From Anaerolineales bacterium (GTDB lineage: Bacteria; Chloroflexota; Anaerolineae; Anaerolineales; E44-bin32), in NCBI GenBank assembly GCA_030642885.1, contig DAOWMX010000030.1, positions 1 through 12,827 of the forward strand: a stretch of DNA of 12,827 nt, written 5' to 3'. The translations under genes were made by a program, and so were the position numbers. Within the stretch, counting starts at the first letter, position 1. Each line of letters begins with the position of its first letter. Of the stretch, positions 7,070-12,827 are shown piece after piece. The notes under the pieces are model-generated. The model was not told the DNA's origin and ran no database searches. It saw only the letters and a list, made by a program, of their open reading frames with translations.

Positions 7070-8139
7070 AATGTTTGTATATCACTTCCGTCGAGCCACA
7101 CTCTGGCAAAACTGCCGTCTGTCTCGCTCTTGGACAAATGATGCAATCTGATGGGTACAAGGTGGGGTACATGAAGCCTGTGAGCACTCAGCCTTGGCGT
7201 ACTCCCGATGGTAAATTGGCAGACGAAGACGCCGTCTTCGTGCACAGCTCATTGGGATTGGATAGCGATCCTTTAAAAGCTTCGACCATTATCATCACTG
7301 CATCAACGCTGCGAGAGCGCCTCAAGAATCTCAGCGAGCATAATCTCGTGGGCGATATCCACGAAGCTGTAAAAACTGCGGGGGAAGGGAAAGATGTCTT
7401 GCTCCTCGAGGGCGGTGCCAGTCTACGCGAGGGCTATGCCATGGGACTTTCAAACATATCCGTCGCGGAAGAACTCGGCGCTCCGGCGCTGGTGATCGTT
7501 CCCTTTAGGGGTGATATGCGCCTCATAGACGATGTCCTCGCCACACGTTTTCGCCTGGGCGAGCAGCTTCTTGGTGTGCTAATAAACCACGTCCCTGAGA
7601 GTAACCGTTCATTTGTCGATGAATATGCTCTCCCGTATCTCCAGGCGAAGGGCATCTTCGTTGTTGGAGTCCTGCCGATCGTACCCCGACTCTCGGCACT
7701 CAGTGTTGGAGAACTCGTAGAATTGCTCTCCGCTGAAGTGCTTACAGAAGGTCTGGATCCAGATGCACTAGCGGAGACAATCACTGTCGGCGCGATGACG
7801 GCCGATGCTGCGCTCTCCCGCTTCCGCCGCTACAAGAATAAAGCCGTCATCACCGGCGGAGACCGGACGGATATTCAACTCGCTGCGCTTGAAACATCAA
7901 CCGTCGTCCTCATTCTTACCGGCAATCTACGGCCCAGCCCGCTGATCATCCAACAGGCAGAGAGTCTTGGTGTTCCCATCCTGTTGGTTAAAGAAAACAC
8001 CATGGAGACAATCGAGATCATTGAGAGGTCCATTGGGAAGACTCGCCTGGGACAGCCGGAGAAAATGGAGACCTTCTTAAACCTGCTCGCAGAAAACGCC
8101 GATGTCGCCAGCATCTATAAAGAACTTGGGCTTAAATGA
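7066..8139 (+). CDS. BioD-like P-loop and DRTGG domain protein (COG0857 type)
   Basis: A 357-residue protein that matches the N-terminal regulatory portion of long phosphotransacetylases but lacks the catalytic PTA domain. Residues 1-210 form a dethiobiotin-synthetase-like P-loop NTPase: SVEPHSGKTAV (8-18) is the nucleotide loop, GYMKPVSTQP (34-43) and LLLEGG (112-117) are further family blocks. Residues about 218-325 are a DRTGG domain, with the signature seen as ITGGDRTDIQ (262-271). It shares an ATGA overlap with the acyl-CoA synthetase gene, so the two are almost certainly co-translated. Family knowledge assigns no proven reaction to stand-alone copies; an allosteric or nucleotide-sensing partner of the synthetase is my inference. 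It is unlikely to be a true BioD because no other biotin gene is present and the second half differs. Confidence 0.85.
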   Translation: MKCLYITSVEPHSGKTAVCLALGQMMQSDGYKVGYMKPVSTQPWRTPDGKLADEDAVFVHSSLGLDSDPLKASTIIITASTLRERLKNLSEHNLVGDIHEAVKTAGEGKDVLLLEGGASLREGYAMGLSNISVAEELGAPALVIVPFRGDMRLIDDVLATRFRLGEQLLGVLINHVPESNRSFVDEYALPYLQAKGIFVVGVLPIVPRLSALSVGELVELLSAEVLTEGLDPDALAETITVGAMTADAALSRFRRYKNKAVITGGDRTDIQLAALETSTVVLILTGNLRPSPLIIQQAESLGVPILLVKENTMETIEIIERSIGKTRLGQPEKMETFLNLLAENADVASIYKELGLK

Positions 8140-8217
8140 ATCTCAGATCATGGGATCTACAACGGCCTAAACCGGTTGTTGCGCTGACGCAAAACTGAAA
8201 ATTGGTGGACATGATAA
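8140..8217. other. Small hairpins in convergent intergenic region
   Basis: Behind the DRTGG gene stop lie two imperfect or short hairpins before the main terminator: AGATC/GATCT (8145-8149 and 8154-8158, loop ATGG) and ACAACGG/CCGGTTGT (8159-8165 and 8172-8179, one bulged base). TGCG-CTGA-CGCA follows nearby. They may only be minor transcript-end structures. No promoter or gene is seen. Confidence 0.3.
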
Positions 8218-8218
8218 G

Positions 8219-8250
8219 GGGCTGCCCTGACGTAACTTTTGGGACAGCCC
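8219..8250 (+). terminator. Hairpin terminator between convergent genes
   Basis: GGGCTGCCC (8219-8227) pairs with GGGACAGCCC (8241-8250) with a single bulged A; the loop is 13 bases. A moderately T-rich tail, TCTTCAATTTTA, follows on the plus strand. It would end the acyl-CoA synthetase/DRTGG transcript and may also slow transcripts arriving from the J-domain gene, although the minus-side tail is not T-rich. Confidence 0.65.
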
Positions 8251-8301
8251 TCTTCAATTTTAGGCGGACGATTTACTTTTTCGATGGTTTGCTTTCAATG
8301 T

Positions 8302-9105
8302 CTACACGAGCGACGCAAGCTCAACCTCAAGCCTTGCGATATCTGTCCGTATGTCCGCTGCCATTTCAGCTAACAGATTTCTCCCGTTCCTCTCGGCGAT
8401 GCTGACCTCGAGCATCAACCGAACGGTATGAGAGTTGATTAATTCCTGCAGTTGTCTATCTAAAGCCAAGATTACGCGATCGAGACGTACGATCTCGGCC
8501 TTTAGATCGACCAGTATTTGCTCTCGCGTTTTGTCCGCGGGTACCTCAGGGCGATCTGGTTCCTGTGCCAGCTTTTTCATTACCGCTAGGTTTTGCGCAG
8601 CGTATGCATCGTTGACCTGTGCCATCACCTTCTCCCGCCGGCGTTTTTCTTCGGGGTCGGTGACCAAATCCGGATGAAAGCGTTTGGCAAGGGTGCGGAA
8701 AAGCTGCTTGAGTTCCGCCTTCGTTTCATCGGACACCGGCGCTGGCGGTTCGGGTTCGGACGGCTTCTCACGCGGCGCCCAGGTCCGGCGAAATTGCTCA
8801 ACGACATCGACGTTAAAATCGGGGGAGTCCTCGCGATCTCCCCACTGCGCCCGATGAGCGGCGCGCAGGCGAGCTTGATCTACTTCCGCTTCCAACGAAA
8901 TCAAACGCAGTTGGAATGATCCAACCTGGGCCTCATACGTACGTTCGAAACGATCTAAATCCGCTTGCATGTCGGAGAGTTCGAACTGAAGTTGAGCAAC
9001 CCTCTCCTGCCTCTCGGCTACATCTGCTTTAAGGCCGCGTAGATCGGTGTCGCCCGCTCGATCAAGCGCTTGTTTGAGTGATCGCCTATTTCGCTTCTGG
9101 AACAT
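8302..9105 (-). CDS. Coiled-coil protein with internal J-domain
   Basis: A 267-residue protein with a J-domain-like core in the middle. LKQLFRTLAKRFHPDLV (132-148) is helix II plus the HPD loop (His144-Pro145-Asp146) that stimulates Hsp70 ATPase. EKRRREKVMAQVNDAYAAQN (153-172) is helix III. Residues 18-85 and 194-263 are heptad-rich, Leu/Glu/Arg-rich coiled coils flanking the J region; residues 110-124 are Pro/Glu-rich. It has no Gly/Phe region, no zinc finger and no C-terminal substrate domain, so it is not DnaJ itself but a type III J-protein that could recruit DnaK to a coiled-coil partner. There is no signal peptide or membrane segment. ATG is preceded by GAGG at 9112-9115. It stands 209 bp downstream of the LysM gene and probably has its own promoter, though I find no convincing one in the gap. 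Confidence 0.8.
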   Translation of the reverse strand: MFQKRNRRSLKQALDRAGDTDLRGLKADVAERQERVAQLQFELSDMQADLDRFERTYEAQVGSFQLRLISLEAEVDQARLRAAHRAQWGDREDSPDFNVDVVEQFRRTWAPREKPSEPEPPAPVSDETKAELKQLFRTLAKRFHPDLVTDPEEKRRREKVMAQVNDAYAAQNLAVMKKLAQEPDRPEVPADKTREQILVDLKAEIVRLDRVILALDRQLQELINSHTVRLMLEVSIAERNGRNLLAEMAADIRTDIARLEVELASLV

Positions 9106-9314
9106 TAACTGCCTCGCCAGCTATGCTCACCGCTGCCTGCCAAACCTAAAACGCTGTTTACACGTCAGACAGCCTTTCCAAGGATAATTATGCCCTATTT
9201 AAACACCATTAACCGCGTTGTGATAATTTTACTAAGCCCCAACACTTTCGAAAAAAGGAAGGTCATCAGGACATTCGTTTTCACTTATGGCATTGGATTG
9301 TGTTTCAAGGTGCG

Positions 9315-10163
9315 TTATCGCAAGGACCGCGGCGTTCGGCGGGACATGCGTGAGGCATAATATCCCAACGCTCCTGCAGAGAGGAGCAAAACCACACCAA
9401 GAATACCCAAAACTGTCGATCGACCCCCGTCATCCGCAGTGAGCGAGCCGCCAATTGAGGAACTTGGTTGCGCTCCAAATTGGAGATACTTGATATCTCC
9501 TGGTTTTAAAGTTACAGGCACATTCAACCCCGTCGTCGGGTTGTACTCTGGAGGGACCGCTGCGCTGACGTTGTAATCACCGTTTGATAATTCCGGAAAA
9601 CAATGGCCGACCAGATCTTCGTCATCGCTCAGATCCTCCGTTGTAACTTCGCCGGCTACAATGCCATTGACATCAACAATGCTAATCTGTCCACCCGCGA
9701 TGGGCAATTCCCCCTCATCTAGGCGCCCATTGCCGTTCTCATCCATGAAGAGCAGTATACAAATTTCGGCGGTTCCAACGACCGGCGTCGGCGTCAAGAG
9801 TTCCTGTGTTGGCGTCGCCTGGGCGTCGCCGGGCGCAGCAGTCGCAAGCGCCGGTCCTCCTACGCCCAATTCGAGTTCCATCCCTTCAGTTATGTAATCT
9901 CCCGGTTGTATACCATTCATCGCCATGAGTTCTTCAAGTGTGATGCTGGCAATAGCGGCAATACGCCAAAGCGAGTCTCCCAACTTGACTATATAAATGA
10001 TCTTGCCATCCTGGCGCGGCGTGGGGGTGAGAAAAGGTGTGGGTTGGAGAACAGGTTTGGGACTGACCTCGGCGCGAACCGCTGCCCTCGGAAAAGCCAT
10101 CCACAGGAGGCCCGCCAAGATACTCGCAAAAAGAAGGATGTGTTTTAACCGTCGTGTTATCAC
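9315..10163 (-). CDS. Membrane-anchored LysM surface protein
   Basis: A 282-residue exported protein. Residues 1-31 are a signal peptide. A Thr/Pro-rich stretch (38-50) leads to a LysM domain at 56-99: YIVKLGDSLWRIAAIASITLEELMAMNG, with a final LEL strand, predicted to bind peptidoglycan or another GlcNAc polymer. After a second Thr/Pro linker (109-129), residues 132-230 look like an SdrD/Cna-B-type beta-sandwich: CILLFMDENGNGRLDEGELP (135-154) contains an Asp/Asn-rich calcium-loop-like motif and is followed by GGQISIVD and SNGDYNVSA. A hydrophobic helix (250-271) and a basic tail form a C-terminal anchor. It has no LPXTG motif or catalytic domain. A GTG start is inferred from the signal peptide and a weak AGGGT upstream. 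It is divergent from purA. The role is probably envelope-associated binding or scaffolding. Confidence 0.85.
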   Translation of the reverse strand: MITRRLKHILLFASILAGLLWMAFPRAAVRAEVSPKPVLQPTPFLTPTPRQDGKIIYIVKLGDSLWRIAAIASITLEELMAMNGIQPGDYITEGMELELGVGGPALATAAPGDAQATPTQELLTPTPVVGTAEICILLFMDENGNGRLDEGELPIAGGQISIVDVNGIVAGEVTTEDLSDDEDLVGHCFPELSNGDYNVSAAVPPEYNPTTGLNVPVTLKPGDIKYLQFGAQPSSSIGGSLTADDGGRSTVLGILGVVLLLSAGALGYYASRMSRRTPRSLR

Positions 10164-10183
10164 TTTATAGACCCTATGCTTCG

Positions 10184-10213
10184 ATTATAGCCCTTTCGGG
10201 GTTCAACGAACAA
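10184..10213 (-). promoter_or_regulatory. Promoter of the LysM gene
   Basis: On the minus strand a perfect TATAAT (10189-10184) has TTGTTC (10213-10208) 18 bases upstream. The start would fall near 10177, about 14 bases before the GTG. The -10 is strong and the -35 is only a partial match. Confidence 0.45.
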
Positions 10214-10283
10214 TAGTGATCGAGATTTGCACTCCAGTCCTTTGAAGGCGCCGTCTGCGAGCCCTGCGTCGCAATCGACGCCA

Positions 10284-10292
10284 TGCTATACT
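10284..10292 (+). promoter_or_regulatory. Extended -10 promoter of purA
   Basis: TGC-TATACT is an extended -10 element; no good -35 hexamer lies 16-18 bases upstream. Transcription would start near 10299, exactly at the ribosome-binding site GAGGTGG (10299-10305), so the leader is only about ten bases. I see no purine riboswitch or PurR-like site. Confidence 0.45.
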
Positions 10293-10308
10293 GCCTCCGA
10301 GGTGGGGA

Positions 10309-11610
10309 ATGCCGCTTGATATCGTTATCGGATCGCAATGGGGGGATGAGGGCAAGGGCCGTATTATCGACTTGCTCGCAGGGGATGCGGATATCGTCGC
10401 CCGCTTTAATGGCGGGGACAACGCCGGACATTCCGTTACGGTTGCCGATCAACTCTTTAAACTCCACCTGATCCCCTCGGGAATCATCCAACCCCATACG
10501 ATTTGTGTAATGGGAGCAGGAATGGTTGTGAACCCTCAGATTCTTCTCGATGAGGTTGATCAACTCACCCAACTCGGCATCGATGTCTCTCCCCAGCGTT
10601 TAAAACTCTCTTATGCAGCCCACCTGATCACACCCGCACATTTAGCTCTCGACGGCGCCGAGGAAAGCGAGAAAGGGCAGGGGCTGCTGGGCACAACCCG
10701 TCGCGGCATCGGGCCAACGTATGCAGACAAGGCTACGCGAATCGGTTTGCGCGCCGAAGATCTACTCAACGAAGATTTACTGCACCAGAAACTCGATAGG
10801 ATTCTGGACCATGCCAATAGATTGCTAGAGCATGTCTATAACAAGGAGCCTCTCGACAAGGAGCAGATTCAGAATGGATTCCTTACCTATGCTGATCGAT
10901 TGCGGCCCTACATTACCAATGTGGGTTCGCTTGTGCATAACAAACTTGATGTCCATGGAACCGTTCTCGCGGAGGGAGCCCAGGGCACCCTGCTCGACCT
11001 GGATCACGGAACGTACCCTTTCGTGACCAGTTCTCACCCTACCGCCCCCGGCGCGCTACTCGGCCTCGGAATCGGTCCGCAACATATCCGTCGGATCATC
11101 GGCATCACGAAATCATTTCAGACCCGCGTTGGCGAAGGGCCATTTCCAACAGAGGCGTCAGGTGATACGGCTGCACGATTGCGGGGCACCGGTGAACATC
11201 CATGGGATGAGTTCGGAACGACGACGGGTCGCCCCCGGCGCTGTGGATGGCTGGACGCTGTGCTGCTCCGCTATACCGCTCGTATCAACGGCTTCACGGA
11301 AATCGCGCTCACCAAACTCGACATCCTCTCCAACATTGACCCGTTACATATCTGTGTGTCCTATAAAAGAGGGGAGCAACAATTCAAGGACCTCCCTCAG
11401 GGGCCAGCAGATCTCTCCCCGTTCAGCCCAGTCTTGGAACCCCTCCCCGGCTGGAAAAATGACATCACTCAGGCCAGATCATGGAATGATCTTCCCTCTC
11501 CAGCGCGGTCATACATCGAGCGAGTTGAAACCCTCACCGGGTTAAGTGTTCGCCTCATCTCGGTTGGCCCCGAGCGCGATCAGATCATCGACAGATCGCT
11601 GTCGGAGTAG
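10309..11610 (+). CDS. purA: Adenylosuccinate synthetase
   Basis: A 433-residue enzyme of standard length that uses GTP to join IMP and aspartate to adenylosuccinate, the first step from IMP to AMP. The phosphate loop is GSQWGDEGKG (8-17) with the catalytic Asp13; NGGDNAGHS (34-42) contains the catalytic His41. Other conserved blocks are the GTTRRGIGPTYADK loop (coding around 10690-10730), EGAQGTLLDLDHGTYPFVTS (coding around 10975-11032), VGEGPFPTE, and GTTTGRPRRCGWLD for aspartate and GTP contacts. ATG is preceded by GAGGTGG. It is a single cistron, divergent from the LysM gene; the usual purB neighbour is absent. Confidence 0.98.
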   Translation: MPLDIVIGSQWGDEGKGRIIDLLAGDADIVARFNGGDNAGHSVTVADQLFKLHLIPSGIIQPHTICVMGAGMVVNPQILLDEVDQLTQLGIDVSPQRLKLSYAAHLITPAHLALDGAEESEKGQGLLGTTRRGIGPTYADKATRIGLRAEDLLNEDLLHQKLDRILDHANRLLEHVYNKEPLDKEQIQNGFLTYADRLRPYITNVGSLVHNKLDVHGTVLAEGAQGTLLDLDHGTYPFVTSSHPTAPGALLGLGIGPQHIRRIIGITKSFQTRVGEGPFPTEASGDTAARLRGTGEHPWDEFGTTTGRPRRCGWLDAVLLRYTARINGFTEIALTKLDILSNIDPLHICVSYKRGEQQFKDLPQGPADLSPFSPVLEPLPGWKNDITQARSWNDLPSPARSYIERVETLTGLSVRLISVGPERDQIIDRSLSE

Positions 11611-11690
11611 AAACATATAAAGGCTCTCCTCCAAATTGTGTGGGCAACCAATCGGATTGATGCTACCCATCCCCAAACCAATATTAAATC

Positions 11691-11742
11691 GTAGGGGCAG
11701 ATCCGTTTGTCGATCTGTCGCCTTCAAGCAATCGACTCCTAC
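11691..11742. repeat. Nested inverted repeat (REP-like)
   Basis: The outer arms GTAGG (11691-11695) and CCTAC (11738-11742), extendable to seven bases with one mismatch, enclose an inner hairpin CAGATC/GATCTG (11698-11703 and 11712-11717). The GTAGGGGC opening is reminiscent of dispersed intergenic palindromes in filamentous bacteria, but only this copy is present here. Confidence 0.4.
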
Positions 11743-11777
11743 AACCTCCCGCAGGATAGAAAAACCTGCGGGAGGTT
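11743..11777. repeat. Perfect 13-bp hairpin, possible purA terminator
   Basis: AACCTCCCGCAGG (11743-11755) pairs perfectly with CCTGCGGGAGGTT (11765-11777); the loop is ATAGAAAAA. It begins exactly where the preceding nested repeat ends. No T-run follows on either strand (TAAGATC on plus), so it is a strong structure but not a standard intrinsic terminator. It lies 133 bp after the purA stop. Confidence 0.7.
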
Positions 11778-11790
11778 TAAGATCTGCGAC

Positions 11791-11807
11791 CGGAAGCAGA
11801 GCTTCCG
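11791..11807. repeat. Perfect 7-bp hairpin
   Basis: CGGAAGC (11791-11797) pairs with GCTTCCG (11801-11807) around the three-base loop AGA. It follows the 13-bp hairpin by 13 bases and belongs to the same structured cluster. Confidence 0.55.
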
Positions 11808-11993
11808 CACTCCACATACAACCAACAACTCCTCACCAGCGTGGGAAGGACCACGATTTACATCCCATGAACGCTGCTAAGTGTTCCTTAGAGACGTCCC
11901 GTTGAAACGCCAAGCCGGATCGATCGTTGTCGGGGGGTATAGGGGGAAGAAAAAAGCGTTTCATCACATCTACGGGTTCCAGCATATGAGAAA

Positions 11994-12012
11994 GGGCCAT
12001 CTTCGAAGGCCC
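11994..12012. repeat. GGGCC/GGCCC hairpin before the protease promoter
   Basis: GGGCC (11994-11998) pairs with GGCCC (12008-12012) over the loop ATCTTCGAA. Flanking GAAA and TTTC can extend the stem across a small bulge. It lies 38 bases upstream of the protease -10 box and may insulate the gene from upstream transcription. Confidence 0.4.
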
Positions 12013-12049
12013 ACTTTCGAGCTTACCATGTACAAATTCCACCTTCGGT

Positions 12050-12055
12050 TATAAT
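12050..12055 (+). promoter_or_regulatory. -10 box giving a leaderless transcript
   Basis: A perfect TATAAT ends seven bases before the ATG at 12063, so transcription would begin at or next to the start codon. No clear -35 hexamer is seen 16-18 bases upstream and no Shine-Dalgarno sequence precedes the ATG (ATCCTCGCC). Confidence 0.5.
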
Positions 12056-12062
12056 CCTCGCC

Positions 12063-12827
12063 ATGCGTAGAAACCGCCGTAGACTCTTCTTGTGGGCGCT
12101 TTTACCCTTGGTTTCCATCATCACCCTGGGCATAATCGCTTACCAGCTGCCCGTCGTCCAGGAGAAAGTCGCCTGGCGTATCTCGGCGCTGCAGGCGCGC
12201 ATTAAATATGCGATCTCGCCGCCAGAAGAAGCGGTCTTCACCCCAAACCCCACCGTAGTCGCCATGGTTCAGAGCACACTCGAGTCCTTCACGCCGACGG
12301 TGACGGTCACGCCAAACGCTGCCCCGACGGCGACCGCGACGCTCACCTCAACGCCGAGCCCTGTTCCAACAACAATCCCCGGAAGCGTGCATCTCACCGG
12401 CGTCCGCCACGAATACCAGAAGTGGAACAACTGCGGCCCGGCCAACCTCTCTATGGCGCTTTCCTTCTGGGGCTGGGATGGCGATCAACGACCCATTGCA
12501 GAATTTGTCAAACCCAATCCGCGCGACAAGAATGTCATGCCGTATGAGATGGCGAACTTCGTCGAGGATGAAACGGGGCTAAAGGTGATCACCCGGGTTG
12601 GTGGAGATATCGAACTGCTTAAGAAATTCATCGCCGCCGGCTTTCCTGTGCTTGTCGAGAAAGGGTTTGAAGGACCGGGCTTCGATGGCTGGATGGGGCA
12701 TTATGAGGTCCTCACCGGCTATGATGATGAGAAACGGCTTTTCACTGCCCAAGATTCCTACATCATGTCCGATCTTCCCGTCGACTACGACAAACTCGAG
12801 CTCTATTGGCGTCATTTTAATAACACC
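12063..12827 (+). CDS. C39-like membrane-anchored cysteine protease, partial
   Basis: The first 255 codons are open to the window edge; the C-terminus is missing. MRRNRRR and the hydrophobic stretch 8-28 form a signal anchor. Residues about 57-106 are a Thr/Pro/Val-rich extracellular linker. From about 110 on comes a papain-like peptidase C39-family (C39_2-type) domain: the nucleophile Cys124 in WNNCGPANLSMAL (121-133), the catalytic His213 in GWMGHYEVLTGYDD (209-222), and the acidic residue Asp231 in AQDSY. The double-glycine leader peptidases are relatives, but the ABC transporter part is not visible here. Members of this domain type are usually extracytoplasmic and of unknown substrate; a cell-wall or bacteriocin-maturation role is possible. 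The ATG is the first possible start after the -10 box, and the frame has no earlier ATG, GTG or TTG down to about 11982. Confidence 0.82.
   Translation, partial: MRRNRRRLFLWALLPLVSIITLGIIAYQLPVVQEKVAWRISALQARIKYAISPPEEAVFTPNPTVVAMVQSTLESFTPTVTVTPNAAPTATATLTSTPSPVPTTIPGSVHLTGVRHEYQKWNNCGPANLSMALSFWGWDGDQRPIAEFVKPNPRDKNVMPYEMANFVEDETGLKVITRVGGDIELLKKFIAAGFPVLVEKGFEGPGFDGWMGHYEVLTGYDDEKRLFTAQDSYIMSDLPVDYDKLELYWRHFNNT

Larger units (their letters stand above)
11611..12062. other. 452-bp intergenic region with hairpin cluster
   Basis: No credible gene is seen between purA and the protease gene. The first 80 bases look plain. From 11691 to 11807 three inverted repeats stand nearly end to end, and a fourth lies at 11994-12012; these are listed separately. 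Between them (11808-11990) is unstructured sequence with a G-rich patch GGGGGGTATAGGGGG near 11933 and an A-rich stretch near 11950. No T-rich terminator tail directly follows purA, so the hairpins probably end its transcript. Confidence 0.6.

Noticed and set aside
7066..8139. Dethiobiotin synthetase (bioD)
   Set aside because: Only the P-loop half resembles BioD; the second half carries the DRTGG signature and no biotin genes are nearby.
10174..10572. Minus-strand 132-codon frame overlapping purA start
   Set aside because: It overlaps the conserved purA N-terminus and both promoters, with no family features.
11833..12042. Minus-strand 69-codon frame in the post-purA gap
   Set aside because: No ribosome-binding site or recognisable motif, and it crosses the GGGCC hairpin; I cannot support it as a gene.
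1..12827. CRISPR array, tRNA, phage or defence island
   Set aside because: No regularly spaced repeats, no tRNA cloverleaf, and no recombinase, restriction or toxin-antitoxin genes were found.

Overview
The window reads as a stretch of bacterial chromosome of moderate GC, most likely from a member of the Chloroflexota (Anaerolineae-like). This placement is inferred from gene content, not from a marker gene. The clues are secreted or membrane-anchored proteins with Thr/Pro-rich linkers (LysM protein, C39-like protease), a fused ADP-forming acyl-CoA synthetase paired with a stand-alone BioD-like/DRTGG protein, a long-form NfeD protease, and frequent GTG and TTG starts. All recognisable proteins look intact except the last, which runs off the right edge.

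Layout from left to right. (1) Positions 1-324, minus strand, hold the 5' ribozyme portion of a group IIC-type group II intron whose protein-coding part lies beyond the left edge. It sits directly behind the T-tract of a strong terminator (325-355). (2) A minus-strand pair follows: a ClpP-class NfeD membrane protease (1030-2349) and an FHA-domain membrane protein (382-966). The FHA gene has its own good promoter in the 63-bp gap, and the terminator ends this unit. (3) A divergent intergenic region (2350-2486) carries a promoter for a plus-strand three-gene unit: a membrane-anchored protein resembling a degenerate NERD domain, a GT2 (DPM1/ALG5-like) glycosyltransferase, and ribonuclease HII. 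(4) A second plus-strand unit encodes the ADP-forming acyl-CoA synthetase and the BioD-like/DRTGG protein, overlapping by 4 bp and closed by a hairpin near 8219-8250. (5) Two minus-strand genes converge on it: a coiled-coil protein with an internal J-domain, and a LysM surface protein. (6) purA is transcribed divergently from the LysM gene. (7) A 452-bp intergenic region contains a cluster of four hairpins. (8) A C39-family-like membrane-anchored cysteine protease begins at 12063, apparently leaderless, and is cut by the window end.

Functionally this is mostly core metabolism and cell-envelope housekeeping: purine synthesis, RNA/DNA hybrid repair, acetate/acyl-CoA energy conservation, membrane-protein quality control, lipid-linked sugar transfer and surface proteins. 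I see no defence island, phage, CRISPR array, rRNA or tRNA. The only clear mobile element is the group II intron. The most unusual items are the terminator-seated intron, the degenerate NERD-like gene, the central J-domain protein, the stacked hairpins after purA, and the probable leaderless protease gene.
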